A stretch of DNA of 34,568 bases from Lactococcus garvieae subsp. garvieae (GCF_029024465.1 NZ_CP118951.1:1-34568); one strand, 5' to 3'; counted from the stretch's first letter, positions 15,000 through 23,416 are shown. Numbers and translations are program-made. The notes: generated by a model not told the origin, from the letters alone.

Positions 15000-15605
15000 A
15001 TGGCAAATATTGGATATATTCGAGTCTCTTCACAAGATCAAAATTTAGACCGGCAATTAGAGATGATGTCGGAACAAAACATCGATAAACTTTTCCAAGA
15101 AAAAGTGAGCGGAAAAGATACGCAGCGCCCAGAGTTTCAAAAATTGTTGAAGTATATCCGTGAAGGAGACCAGGTCATCGTCACCTCTCTTGATCGACTA
15201 GGTCGTGATTATGAGGATATAAAAAATACAGTTGCTTTTATGAAGCAGAAAAATGTCGCTTTGAAAATATTAGATGCACAGTTTTTAGATTTTAACACAG
15301 GAAGTGAACTTCTCGACAACGCCATGTTTGATATGTTTTTATCTCTTCTAAGTTACATCGCACAGAATGAACGTGAGAAAATACGAGAACGACAGCGCCA
15401 AGGCGTACTCTTAGCAAAGCAAGCAGGACGATACAAAGGACGCCCAACAGAATACTCTCTCAACTCGGCAGACCCTCAAAAAAAGTTAGTTTATAAAGCA
15501 GTAGTAGATATGCTAAAGGAAGAAATCCCAGTGGCAAAAATAGCCAAAAAAAATGGTCTTTCTCGACCTACCGTTTACAAAATAAAAAAAGCAAATGGCT
15601 TATAA
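15000..15605 (+). CDS. Serine recombinase, resolvase/invertase family
   Basis: 201 residues. The N-terminal catalytic domain starts ANIGYIRVSSQDQNLDRQ with the nucleophilic Ser at about 9 or 10, followed by the arginine motif SLDRLGRDYED. The E-helix NEREKIRERQRQG leads to a C-terminal HTH (VAKIAKKNGLSRPTVYKI). It joins res-like sites to resolve plasmid multimers or cointegrates, which fits a plasmid with three cointegrate-forming ISS1 copies. A 3' piece of a close paralogue lies at 28080-28437. Confidence 0.92.
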   Translation: MANIGYIRVSSQDQNLDRQLEMMSEQNIDKLFQEKVSGKDTQRPEFQKLLKYIREGDQVIVTSLDRLGRDYEDIKNTVAFMKQKNVALKILDAQFLDFNTGSELLDNAMFDMFLSLLSYIAQNEREKIRERQRQGVLLAKQAGRYKGRPTEYSLNSADPQKKLVYKAVVDMLKEEIPVAKIAKKNGLSRPTVYKIKKANGL

Positions 15606-15621
15606 AATATCTACACTAAAA

Positions 15622-15650
15622 AAAAGGAGAACATCAGCGTTCTTCTTTTG
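15622..15650 (+). terminator. Terminator after the resolvase gene
   Basis: AGAAC-ATCAGC-GTTCT with a purine stretch before and TCTTTTG after; the hairpin may serve both this gene and the convergent spx-like gene. Confidence 0.6.
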
Positions 15651-15656
15651 TCTTGT

Positions 15657-16031
15657 TTATGGTCGATGACGACGATACTCTTTTGGTAGAAATATCCGTA
15701 TTTCATCTTCATTATACCCAATAAAGTGATTATTGTCCTCCATAATAATTGGAGTGGGCATGACGTAAGGATGTGAGAGTATGAAGTCTAGCGCTTCATT
15801 GAGGGAAAGATGTTCCATATATTGTAGAGCTTCTTTAACTTCTGAGCTGCTCTTTCCTGGGCGTTTCACAATAGATTTTAAACCCTCATCGGAATGTTGG
15901 AGGAGTTTGATAAGGTCACTCTTGGTCATCTTACTAATTTGTAGTTTTTCTACATCAATATTATATTTTTCAAACCAAGCAAATGCACGTCGAGAAGAAC
16001 CACAGCTTCCTCTATAATAAACTTTAATCAT
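15657..16031 (-). CDS. Spx/ArsC-family regulator
   Basis: 124 residues. The thioredoxin-like ArsC fold is shown by MIKVYYRGSCGSSRRAFAWF; the redox CxxC of Bacillus Spx is here CGSS with one Cys. The C-terminus NNHFIGYNEDEIRIFLPKEY is typical. Spx proteins bind the RNA polymerase alpha subunit and redirect transcription under stress; lactococci have several single-Cys versions (TrmA, SpxB). It is convergent with the resolvase gene. A 3' fragment of a relative lies at 21611-21691 and a more distant one is at 32828-33214. Confidence 0.88.
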   Translation of the reverse strand: MIKVYYRGSCGSSRRAFAWFEKYNIDVEKLQISKMTKSDLIKLLQHSDEGLKSIVKRPGKSSSEVKEALQYMEHLSLNEALDFILSHPYVMPTPIIMEDNNHFIGYNEDEIRIFLPKEYRRHRP

Positions 16032-16100
16032 CTTTCATCCTTTATTTAACTTTACCTATTGTATCATAGCAGAGAAAAATATCATATTTGGTTTATTTAG

Positions 16101-16245
16101 TAACATAATTTTACTTTCTATGTTATAATAAAAGTAAAGAAAAAGGACTTGCTCGATATAAGTCCCATGTAGCCGTTTTAAGAACGGTAGCAATACTACT
16201 TAATCAATGACCAATAGCTCTGCTAAGCTGAACGGTCATTTTTTG
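16101..16245 (+). ncRNA. Antitoxin RNA of the intact Hol_Tox locus
   Basis: Promoter TAACAT-17-TATAAT (16101-16129). The predicted RNA starts near 16136 with hairpins GGACTT/AAGTCC and CCGTT/AACGG and ends in ATGACC/GGTCAT followed by six T. It runs toward the toxin gene on the other strand and overlaps its 3' end, so the terminator hairpin is shared. RNAs with the same order of hairpins occur at 21.77, 28.83 and 29.78 kb. Confidence 0.7.
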
Positions 16246-16337
16246 TTACTTGTGTTTAAGACAAGAATCATTAATGTTGCAAAAGCAATCATAAGACTCA
16301 ATGCCTGGTAAACAGTCAAAAAATTTTCGCCTTTCAT
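16236..16337 (-). CDS. Putative holin-like type I toxin, intact
   Basis: 33 residues: MKGENFLTVYQALSLMIAFA and a tail LVLNTSNKK. One membrane helix with a charged end, the pattern of the Hol_Tox (putative holin-like toxin) family. No ribosome site of its own; its ATG overlaps the stop of a leader peptide. The convergent antitoxin RNA ends inside it. Excess peptide would damage the membrane, so loss of the plasmid and its unstable RNA would harm the cell. This is the only copy here with both halves intact. Confidence 0.75.
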   Translation of the reverse strand: MKGENFLTVYQALSLMIAFATLMILVLNTSNKK

Positions 16338-16366
16338 GTTTTGTGAGGAATTGCCACTAAAACCAT
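16334..16366 (-). CDS. Leader peptide of the intact toxin
   Basis: MVLVAIPHKT behind a GGAGGTGATGCC ribosome site, stop overlapping the toxin ATG. Identical to the leader at 3408. Conservation in both copies supports a role in coupled translation. Confidence 0.6.
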   Translation of the reverse strand: MVLVAIPHKT

Positions 16367-16412
16367 GGCATCACCTCCAATCGGGGCTACCGTTCATAAA
16401 CTCTACCTTACT

Positions 16413-16464
16413 ATTATACCAAAAAAGGGAGCAACAAGCCATCTACGGCCTGCTGCTCCCTTTA
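16413..16464 (-). promoter_or_regulatory. Toxin promoter and upstream terminator
   Basis: On the minus strand the GGGAGCA/TGCTCCC hairpin (16460-16427) with a T run ends the surface-protein transcript, and the extended -10 TGGTATAAT (TATAAT at 16418-16413) follows at once for the toxin. The segment 16265-16500 is an inverted near-copy of 3260-3525. Confidence 0.75.
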
Positions 16465-16516
16465 TTTTTTATATGGTATCCCAATTTTTTCAATTTGCGA
16501 TTATATATTTTTCAAT

Positions 16517-18421
16517 TTACTTCACAGAATTCCACGCTACACCTTCATATTTCCATTCTTTCGGTGCTTTTGTTAAAACACTCTTCTCATAAGAATCTGC
16601 TGTCATAAAGTGAGCACCAATACCTGCTTTAGGATTAAAGAGGCGATAAACTGGTTTTCCACCTGCTTTTGGTGTATAGAAAGCAACTCCTTCGCTCTTC
16701 CACCCTTTAGATGTCAAAACTTTAACCTCAGTTGAATCTGTCGTATTCAAATGTTCTCCTGATTTAGGATTATAAACACGATGGACAGTCACAGTCGTAG
16801 AGTCCGATTTTTTATACTCTTTAAAGTTTATACCTTCGCGAACCCAATCACTTGAAAGTTCTGGGAGATGTTTGTATTCATAAGCATCAGCTGTATAGAG
16901 ATGTTCCATTGATTTTTTATTATAAAGACGATAAACATTTACCACTTCTTGTTTAGAAGGTGGAGTTGAATTTTCTTTATAAACATAAGTCACAGTTTGT
17001 GCTTGGTCTGACAGAGTCCCTTTTCCATTAGCTGGGAGCTTGCTTTCGTCTAAAGTGTAACCTGGAATTTTTAGCTTATAAGCATTTGTTGTGGCATCAT
17101 AGGGATCTCCTATATTACCGCTGATAGTTTGAGAGGAAACATTGGGAAGCTTTCTACCATTTTCATCAACATATTCTACTGTAACATCTTGAGCAGGACG
17201 TTTTATTGGTTGCCAAACATAGGTATCGGCCACACCGGTCTGACTTCGACTGATCAAGTCCGCGGTATCCCCTGACCAAGTTCCATTTGGTGAAGCTGGG
17301 GTACCTGTTCCGATACTTTGCCATTTCCCTGTGTAATTGGCATTAATGGGAACTGAATTTAAACCTACTGAACCACCTAATTTTATTTTGGAACCTAGAC
17401 TGAGCTTATGAATAGGATCTTCCCCTAACATATATCCCATGTCAATCACGTTTAAGGTATCAAACGAAGATAAGTCTAAAGTCGTTAAACTAGAACAACC
17501 TTGAAACATATAACTCATGTAAATCACGCTAGAGGTATCAAACGAAGATAAGTCTAAAGTCGTTAAACTAGAACAACCTTGAAACATATAACTCATGTAA
17601 ATCACGTTAGAGGTATCAAACGAAGATAAGTCTAAAGTCGTTAAACTAGAACAACCTTGAAACATATAACTCATAGATGCCCTGCCAATCACGTTAGAGG
17701 TATCAAACGAAGATAAGTCTAAAGTCGTTAAACTAGAACAACCAGAAAACATAGAACCCATGCGAGTCACGTTAGAGGTATCAAACGAAGATAAGTCTAA
17801 AGTCGTTAAACTAGAACAACCAGAAAACATAGAATTCATGTAAGTCACGTTAGAGGTATTGAAATTGTTCATTCCCTCAATATTATTCACATCATTTAGT
17901 TGAGCAAACAATCCTGAAGAATTCTCAGACGCAATAACTGCTCCATCAAAGGAAATCTTTTTAATATCTGACTTATAGGAGTCCCATGGCGATGTTGACC
18001 TGTTTGTATCTGCAAGCGTCCCTGCACCTAAGTGCAAGGTACCTGCGGCATCAATGTTCCATGCCACTGTCCCATTTGTTCCTGAAGCAATATCTGCGAG
18101 ATTAGAAGAAGGGCTCTGTTGTGCTTGAGCGGTGGACTTCTTCTGTTGTTGGGTAGTCGTTCCCGACGGTTGTGAACTAGCTACGTTTTTCCTAGGAGTC
18201 GATTGACTTTGAGGGGTTGAGGCAGGTTCTGACGTTTGAGGTGCAGAACCCTTTGAACTGGAGGCTGGGGGAAGCGTTGAAGGAAGTGGCTTCGACGGTG
18301 TGCTTGAAGTACTCTTGGTTTGTGGTGAGGGGGTCACCTCTGTGGCTGTCGCAACAAGCGGCGTAGTGGAAGACAAACTTAAGATTCCTGCCGCCAATAG
18401 TAATGAAGATTTTTTTATCAT
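16517..18421 (-). CDS. Secreted surface protein with BspA-like repeats, MucBP and DUF5648-like domains
   Basis: 634 residues. A signal peptide (about 1-27, ending LVATATEV) is followed by a Ser/Thr/Pro/Gln-rich linker to about 112. Next come five 26-29-residue BspA-like (DUF285) repeats with core CSSLTTLDLSSFDTSNV, then a MucBP domain (DVTVEYVDENG to VTYVYKEN) and three C-terminal repeats of the YRLYN...EHLYT type (DUF5648-like). There is no LPXTG anchor, so wall attachment would be non-covalent through the C-terminus. Likely role: adhesion to mucin or other glycans. The ribosome site is AAGGAA. The first part of its upstream region is cut by an IS256 element. Confidence 0.85.
   Translation of the reverse strand: MIKKSSLLLAAGILSLSSTTPLVATATEVTPSPQTKSTSSTPSKPLPSTLPPASSSKGSAPQTSEPASTPQSQSTPRKNVASSQPSGTTTQQQKKSTAQAQQSPSSNLADIASGTNGTVAWNIDAAGTLHLGAGTLADTNRSTSPWDSYKSDIKKISFDGAVIASENSSGLFAQLNDVNNIEGMNNFNTSNVTYMNSMFSGCSSLTTLDLSSFDTSNVTRMGSMFSGCSSLTTLDLSSFDTSNVIGRASMSYMFQGCSSLTTLDLSSFDTSNVIYMSYMFQGCSSLTTLDLSSFDTSSVIYMSYMFQGCSSLTTLDLSSFDTLNVIDMGYMLGEDPIHKLSLGSKIKLGGSVGLNSVPINANYTGKWQSIGTGTPASPNGTWSGDTADLISRSQTGVADTYVWQPIKRPAQDVTVEYVDENGRKLPNVSSQTISGNIGDPYDATTNAYKLKIPGYTLDESKLPANGKGTLSDQAQTVTYVYKENSTPPSKQEVVNVYRLYNKKSMEHLYTADAYEYKHLPELSSDWVREGINFKEYKKSDSTTVTVHRVYNPKSGEHLNTTDSTEVKVLTSKGWKSEGVAFYTPKAGGKPVYRLFNPKAGIGAHFMTADSYEKSVLTKAPKEWKYEGVAWNSVK
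17447..17862 (-). repeat. Five 78-87-bp coding repeats in the surface protein
   Basis: The shared block TAGAACAACC recurs at 17491, 17569, 17647, 17734 and 17812, spacing 78, 78, 87 and 78 bp. DNA identity is nearly complete apart from the variable hinge codons, which points to recent expansion or gene conversion. Copy number could change by slippage. Confidence 0.85.
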
Positions 18422-18481
18422 GGTTATTCCTTACTATAACAATATAAGTTAAATTTGAGTTTTAAATTATTGGATTAACTC

Positions 18482-19687
18482 CATTTTAACACAGATTTGA
18501 CCAAAGCACTACTTGAACAACGTGATTTGAATGACTTCTTTCGTGAGCAACTTGAATTTGCCATGAATCACCTGCTTCAAGCAGAACTTTCAAGTGTTCT
18601 TGGCTATGAACCCTATGAACGTTTTGAAGGTCCGAATGCTCGTAACGGTGCATATTCTAGAAGTTTTGACACTCGCTATGGCAAACTCAATTTAACCATT
18701 CCACGTGACCGTTTAGGTATTTTCCATCAACACCTGATTCCTGACTACAAGAGACGTTCTGACCATTTGGAAGAAGCCGTCATCCAGCTTTATTCCAAAG
18801 GCATCACAACACGTGAAATTGCAGACTTAATTGAAAAAATGTATGGCAGCTATTATTCCCCTGCGACCATATCAAATTTGACAGAAATTGTCGATGAACA
18901 GGTCAAAGCCTTTCATCAACGTCAAATTTCAACGCAATATGCTTTCATATATCTGGATGCAACCTACTTACCTTTGAGGCGTGATAGTGTGTCTAAAGAG
19001 CCCATACACATCGCCTTAGGCATTACCCATACAGGAAAAAAAGAAATTCTGGCCTATAAAATCGCACCTACAGAAAGCTTGGAAATTTATCAAGAATTAC
19101 TTGACCAGTTGAAAGCACAAGGATGTTGCGATGTTCTTATGTTTCTAACGGACGGATTCAAAGGGCTGTCAAATGCAATAAAGCAGAATTTTCCAAAGGC
19201 TAAGCACCAACATTGTCTGGTTCACTTGGCACGAAATATCTTTCAATCTGTTCGAGTAAAGCACAGAGTAGCCATTATGGAGGATTTCAATAAAATTCGT
19301 AAAGCCCAAGAGGTGAACGATGCCAAACAAGCCATTCAGGATTTGCTGGATAATTGGGCAAAACTCTATCCAAAGCTGTCAAATGTGATGGAAAAAAATG
19401 ACTTATTGACCTTTTTGGAGTTCCCTAAAGCGATTCGTAGCTCTATTTATTCTACAAATTTGCTTGAAAGTTATAACAAAGAACTCAAACGTCTGGCCAA
19501 GAAACACATTCAGTTTCCAAATGAAGCTGCTCTTGAACGTTTCTTAGTCACACAATTCATGAAATATAACAGCAGATTTGAAGAGAGAACACATAAAGGT
19601 TTTGCTCAAATATCTGATACTTTGGAATCCATGTTTTGTTAACTCAAAAATCACTTACCAAATTTACACAAAATATTTGACACTCTC
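18482..19687 (+). mobile_element. IS256-family element, left end missing
   Basis: The right end shows a terminal repeat that reads GAGAGTGTCAAATATTTTGT inward. No matching left repeat occurs before the transposase; sequence upstream of about 18482 belongs to the surface-protein promoter region. The element is therefore 5'-truncated and cannot transpose by itself. Confidence 0.8.
18497..19642 (+). CDS. IS256-family transposase, possibly lacking its first residues
   Basis: 381 residues (mutator type). The DDE residues are in FIYLDATYLPL, LFLTDGFKGL-like VLMFLTDGFKG, and the Glu in STNLLESYNKELKR. The layout matches lactococcal IS905-like proteins, but that family starts about 10-15 residues earlier; here only a TTG is available because the left end of the element is gone. 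Function is doubtful without both ends. Confidence 0.85.
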   Translation: MTKALLEQRDLNDFFREQLEFAMNHLLQAELSSVLGYEPYERFEGPNARNGAYSRSFDTRYGKLNLTIPRDRLGIFHQHLIPDYKRRSDHLEEAVIQLYSKGITTREIADLIEKMYGSYYSPATISNLTEIVDEQVKAFHQRQISTQYAFIYLDATYLPLRRDSVSKEPIHIALGITHTGKKEILAYKIAPTESLEIYQELLDQLKAQGCCDVLMFLTDGFKGLSNAIKQNFPKAKHQHCLVHLARNIFQSVRVKHRVAIMEDFNKIRKAQEVNDAKQAIQDLLDNWAKLYPKLSNVMEKNDLLTFLEFPKAIRSSIYSTNLLESYNKELKRLAKKHIQFPNEAALERFLVTQFMKYNSRFEERTHKGFAQISDTLESMFC

Positions 19688-19882
19688 CAAAGACTTTAGA
19701 TATACAGATATTATTGGAAAAAAAATAAATAATAAAGAATATAAAATTATTAAGCAAAATTCTAGAAAGAAAGTCCTATATCTTTTAATAGTAAGTACTG
19801 ATAAGGAAGGTTTATATAACGTTCAAAATAAATCAGAGAACTTTACTGAAATAACCTACCAGTTTAATAGTATTAAGAATTA
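19688..19882 (+). pseudogene. 3' fragment of an unrecognised gene
   Basis: Directly after the IS256 end an open frame reads KDFRYTDIIGKKINNKEYK and on to FNSIKN, about 64 residues, Lys/Asn-rich and soluble. The beginning was lost to the insertion. The stop sits in a short AATTAAG tandem repeat. No family recognised. Confidence 0.5.
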
Positions 19883-19992
19883 AGAATTAAGAATAATGAA
19901 TAAGGCATCAGATCATTAAAAATTATATGAATATATTATCTTAATTGTACTCAGCATAAAAGTTAAAAAGAAGGTGCAATTATACTTGCGAG

Positions 19993-20064
19993 TTAAAAAC
20001 AACTTGCAAATGCAATCATCAATGTTAAGCTGTCTGAGACACTCAAAAATTTTTGCCTTTCTAG
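19993..20064 (-). pseudogene. Dead Hol_Tox toxin copy
   Basis: The minus strand matches the start of the intact toxin (AAAGGC, then VSDSLTLMIAFAS), but the start codon is TAG, one T is lost early, and a stop follows the half-finished membrane helix. Closest to the toxin at 29573. No antitoxin RNA is visible beside it. Confidence 0.65.
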
Positions 20065-20085
20065 TTTGATAGGGAAACACCTATT

Positions 20086-20215
20086 TTGAACTGGTTATTT
20101 AAAATGATATAATAAAGAAAAATATTAAATGGAGATGTCAGTAATGGGACTAACTGGGAGTTTTATACGATAACTGCACTCTATAGAAACAGCACCAGGT
20201 TCTGTTCTATAGAGT
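20086..20215 (+). promoter_or_regulatory. Promoter, 9-residue leader frame and hairpin before the hydrolase gene
   Basis: Promoter TTGAAC-16-TATAAT (20086-20113). A small frame with a GGAG ribosome site, ATG at 20144, reads MGLTGSFIR. It is followed by a large hairpin ACTCTATAG/CTATAGAGT (20178-20215) with an inner AACAG/CTGTT stem, ending 36 bp before the gene. The order promoter, leader peptide, hairpin, gene is that of translational attenuators. The signal is unknown. Confidence 0.55.
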
Positions 20216-20250
20216 AATAACAACCTAATTGAAAATATGAGGTGAAAAAA

Positions 20251-21078
20251 GTGAGTTATCTAAATCGAGAAGGATTTAAATTACAATATAGTCAAAAAGG
20301 CGATATTACCCAGCCACCAGTGATGGTCATTGGAAGTGAAATCTATTACAAACGTCTATTTAAAAATAATATTTTTAACAGCTTAAACTTAATTTTTATT
20401 GATCACCGTGGGTTTTCAATAGCTGAAAATTCGACTTATCTTTTAGAGGATATTGTTGAAGATATCGAAGCGATACGCGTGCAACTGGGTATAGAAGAGA
20501 TGTATTTGCTAGGACATTCAGGTCATGGTTTTATGGCAATGGCTTATGCTAGTAAATATGAACAACATGTTATTGGGCTTATTTTATCTAATTTAGCGCC
20601 AACCAATACGCAAGAACGCCAAGATGGTAGCATTAAATACTTTGAAGAAACTGCATCAGAAGAACGCAAATCTTATTTTTATAAAGAAATTGCGAAATTA
20701 AAGACAGATATCGAAAATGATCCAGATAATCGTTTCAGTCATATGAATATTCGAATGCAAGCCCACAGTTTTTATAATTTTACCTTTGATGGTGCTTATC
20801 TTTGGGAAGGTGTTCTCAATAATATGCCTGCTTTAGACTATTTATGGGGAGAAGCCTTTGCAACATTTGACACCCCAATTTTCTTATCTCATTGGAGCAA
20901 GCCAGTAATTTTGTTACTAAGTGACTATGATTACTTGGTTAGTCCGACAAACCTTTGGGATACAATTGTGAGTGAAAATCAACTTGAAGTTATTAAATTT
21001 GATAAAAGTGGTCATAACCCCATGTTAGAAGAACCTGAGATGTATTTTTCAGTTCTGTCAAAATTTATTCAACAATAA
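20251..21078 (+). CDS. Alpha/beta hydrolase, proline-iminopeptidase-like
   Basis: 275 residues from the GTG at 20251, which has GAGGTG at proper spacing; a GTG nine bases earlier is the longer option. The oxyanion region is DHRGFS, the nucleophile elbow GHSGHG, the acid in LLSDYDYLVSP and the His in KSGHNPMLEEP. There is no signal peptide, so it is cytoplasmic. The substrate cannot be told: family members include peptidases, esterases and hydrolases that inactivate small toxic compounds. The leader arrangement upstream hints at inducible expression. Confidence 0.8.
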   Translation: MSYLNREGFKLQYSQKGDITQPPVMVIGSEIYYKRLFKNNIFNSLNLIFIDHRGFSIAENSTYLLEDIVEDIEAIRVQLGIEEMYLLGHSGHGFMAMAYASKYEQHVIGLILSNLAPTNTQERQDGSIKYFEETASEERKSYFYKEIAKLKTDIENDPDNRFSHMNIRMQAHSFYNFTFDGAYLWEGVLNNMPALDYLWGEAFATFDTPIFLSHWSKPVILLLSDYDYLVSPTNLWDTIVSENQLEVIKFDKSGHNPMLEEPEMYFSVLSKFIQQ

Positions 21079-21149
21079 TATTTAAACGTTAAAAGCAAAG
21101 TGCTTCTTTGTAAAACGGATATAAAATTATAAAAAACTGCTAGTCCCAT

Positions 21150-21512
21150 TGTACTGCACCTCTAAAGTTAGACAAAAAATCTAACATTTAGGGGTGTTTT
21201 TCTATGAAATTAACTTATGACAAAAAAATTCAAATCTACACACTTCGAAAAAAGGGGCGTAGCTTAAGTGGAGTTGCACAGGACTTTGATATCCAAATAT
21301 CTAATATTAGATACATGCTTCAGTTGATAGAAAAGTACGGTATAGAAATTGTACATAAAGCGAAAAATAGAGTTTACTCAAAAGAATTAAAAGAAGAAAT
21401 CATAAATAAATTCCTCATTGAAGGGCAATCACAATACCAAGTCTGCTTGGATTATGCTCTTCCAAGCCGTGGAATGTTAACCAACTGGATAGGAAAATAC
21501 AGAAGATTTATT
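21150..21512 (+). pseudogene. Truncated IS3-family (IS150 group) element, orfA part
   Basis: The left end TGTACTGCACCTCTAAAGTT is followed by orfA from ATG 21204 (MKLTYDKKIQIYTLRKKGRS), an HTH protein cut after about 100 residues. orfB is absent. At 21513 the sequence changes abruptly into a piece of another IS3 element. Confidence 0.8.
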
Positions 21513-21595
21513 TGATTTAAAACGAGGTTTAATCGTTGACACTTTAGGGAGTGTCATAGACTTGATAAGTCGTAAGATATGTTCTTCAGACTCCA
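21513..21595 (-). pseudogene. orfB scrap of the 30-kb IS3 element
   Basis: On the minus strand this matches the region around 30885-30965 (residues RILRLLKSMTRPKMSTIKPR in that copy) with several substitutions. It is an 80-bp relic between the IS150-type scrap and the spx scrap. Confidence 0.7.
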
Positions 21596-21610
21596 ATAAT
21601 TCTTGAAACC

Positions 21611-21691
21611 AATAACCATTTCATTGGTTATCATGAATATGAAATACGGAAATTTCTACCAAAGGAGTATCGACGATGTCGGCTAAAATAG
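21611..21691 (+). pseudogene. 3' scrap of an Spx-family gene
   Basis: Reads NNHFIGYHEYEIRKFLPKEY then RRCRLK and a stop, close to the C-terminus of the Spx protein at 15657-16031. Everything upstream is lost. Confidence 0.8.
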
Positions 21692-21738
21692 ATTTCTTGA
21701 ACACAGAGTAAATATAATTACTTTAATAACGCCTTTTA

Positions 21739-21886
21739 TTGTCATAATAGAAAATACATGATATAATAAAGTTAAAGAAAAAGGACTTGCTGCAAACAAG
21801 TCCCATGTAGCCGAGTAAAAGTCGGTGGCACTAACAAGTTCAAGAACCGTTAACTAGCCAAAGTTGAGACGGTTCTTATTTTTTTG
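21739..21886 (+). ncRNA. Antitoxin RNA of toxin copy cut by ISS1
   Basis: Promoter TTGTCA-17-TATAAT (21739-21767). The RNA has GGACTT/AAGTCC, then CCGA/TCGG, then a terminator AAGAACCGT/ACGGTTCTT with a T run that also serves the convergent toxin. Organisation is as at 16.1 kb, but the toxin-specific part differs, so it is a separate specificity. Confidence 0.65.
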
Positions 21887-21968
21887 TGATTTTTTCAATC
21901 AACAAGATGACAAACGTAAGCAAACTGATTAGGAAACTACAAATTGCAGTCACTAACATTGCTACAGC
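21876..21968 (-). pseudogene. 3' part of a Hol_Tox toxin cut by ISS1
   Basis: From the ISS1 border the minus strand reads AMLVTAICSFLISLLTFVIL then LIEKITKK and stop. The LIEK-TKK ending is classic for holin-like toxins. The start and promoter are gone. Confidence 0.75.
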
Positions 21969-22776
21969 GGTTCTGTTGCAAAGTTTAAAAATCAAATACC
22001 AGGTTTATAATCCTTCTTGTTCTTAAGCTAATATTCCCATTAAGACCTTAATCTCAGTAGATACCGAAAAGCCGAAGAGCGTTCCATTTCTTCGGTTCTT
22101 TTTGTATATTCCTCGAATGGTTTCCATGCCCTTAATCGTGGTTGAGGCAGTTCGTAGACTTCGATAAAATTTATTGCGTCGTTTGATTGGTCGATGGTCT
22201 TGCTCAATGAGGTTATTGAGATACTTCACGGTTCGATGCTCTGTCTTAGTATATAAACCGTTACTCTGTAACTTTCTAAATGCAGAACCAATAGAGGGCG
22301 CTTTATCCGTGACAATTACTCTTGGTTGACCAAACTGTTTATGTAGTCGTTTCAAGAACGCATAAGCAGCTTGAGTATCCCGTTTCTTTCGTAGCCAGAT
22401 GTCTAAAGTCAATCCATCCGCATCAATTGCACGATAGAGATAATGCCAACGACCTTTGATTTTGATATAAGTTTCATCCATTTTCCACGAATAGAAGGAC
22501 TGTCTATTTTTCTTTTTCCAGAGATGATAGAGGACTTTACTGTATTCTTGTACCCAACGATAAATAGTTGTGTGACAAACGTTAATCCCACGATCATAAA
22601 GGAGTTCTTGAATTTCACGATAGCTTAGATTGTAACGTAGATAATAACCAACAGCGACAATAATCACATCTTTTTGAAATTGTTTACCTTTAAAATAGTT
22701 CATTGATCTATCCTCGCTGTCTTTTTTATTCATTTTACACTAAAATAGACTCATCAGAAAACTTTGCAACAGAACC
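21969..22776 (-). mobile_element. ISS1 copy 2 (808 bp)
   Basis: Same ends and length as copy 1, and the same orientation. Flanks are GCTACAGC and GTGTAGAG, so again there is no target duplication. Together with copy 1 it brackets the replicon-bearing segment 4334-21968 as a pseudo-compound unit. Confidence 0.95.
22023..22703 (-). CDS. ISS1 transposase (copy 2)
   Basis: 226 residues, identical to the product of copy 1, with the catalytic Asp, Asp and Glu all present. Identity at protein level, and as far as read at DNA level, shows recent spread or gene conversion. Confidence 0.95.
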   Translation of the reverse strand: MNYFKGKQFQKDVIIVAVGYYLRYNLSYREIQELLYDRGINVCHTTIYRWVQEYSKVLYHLWKKKNRQSFYSWKMDETYIKIKGRWHYLYRAIDADGLTLDIWLRKKRDTQAAYAFLKRLHKQFGQPRVIVTDKAPSIGSAFRKLQSNGLYTKTEHRTVKYLNNLIEQDHRPIKRRNKFYRSLRTASTTIKGMETIRGIYKKNRRNGTLFGFSVSTEIKVLMGILA

Positions 22777-22808
22777 GTGTAGAGGGATTAAGAAGGAAAC
22801 GTCAAAAT

Positions 22809-22838
22809 AAAACTCATGTTATTTGCAACATGGGTTTT
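22809..22838. terminator. Bidirectional terminator
   Basis: AAAACTCATGTT-ATTTGC-AACATGGGTTTT followed by ATTTATT; the mirror A run makes it usable from either side. The next stretch to 22963 holds only AT-rich inverted repeats. Confidence 0.65.
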
Positions 22839-22861
22839 ATTTATTAATAAGTCAGTTGTCG

Positions 22862-22932
22862 AAATATCTAAATTTATAAATATAGATATTTACTAATATA
22901 TAAGTATGTATATATCTTAATTAGTAAATATC
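22862..22932. repeat. Nested AT-rich inverted repeats
   Basis: AAATATCTA/TAGATATTT (22862-22891) overlaps a perfect 13-bp pair GATATTTACTAAT (22885-22897) / ATTAGTAAATATC (22920-22932), followed by TTTTT. It could be a terminator for plus-strand transcripts or a protein site; the related motif TAGTAAATA recurs in the hairpin at 30266-30315. Confidence 0.6.
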
Positions 22933-22963
22933 TTTTTAGGAGTCTTAAAGGCTAGTTTCCATC

Positions 22964-23416
22964 TTATTCGACTTCTAGTTCAATATCTTGTAGTTCAACC
23001 TTTTTAGAGTTTTTTTCTTTGGGTTTGGACTTTTCTTCTTTAATATCCGACTCGCTTTTTTTAATTAAACCATATTTTTCTCGGACTTTTCGATCAATCT
23101 CATTGAAAATTTCAGAATGTTCTTTGAGAAAAATTTTCGCTTTTTCTGTTCCTTGACCAATTTTTTCATCATTATAAGAAAACCAAGCACCTGCTTTCTT
23201 TACAATATCTTCATTTACAGCGATAGTTAAAAGTTCTCCTGTTTTCGATATCCCCTCTCCAAACATAATATCGACCATTGCTTCTCGAAATGGTGGAGCA
23301 ATCTTATTTTTAACAACTTTGATTTTAGTTGTTCGCCCAAGTGCTTTTTTATTATCATTTGTTCCCTCTTCAATTTTCGTTTTTCCTCGAACATCTAAAC
23401 GTACTGAAGCATAAAA
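22964..23416 (-). pseudogene. recA: C-terminal fragment of recA
   Basis: The minus strand encodes about 150 residues: [40 protein letters not shown], then [26 protein letters not shown] and an acidic tail. This is the last 40 percent of RecA, without the ATP site. It breaks near 23416, where relaxase sequence on the other strand begins. Lactococcal plasmid pNP40 carries a recA homologue, so a plasmid origin is possible. It cannot function but offers homology for recombination. Confidence 0.88.

Noticed and set aside
18497-19642. Intact IS256 element
   Set aside because: Only the right terminal repeat is present; the left end and probable transposase start are missing.
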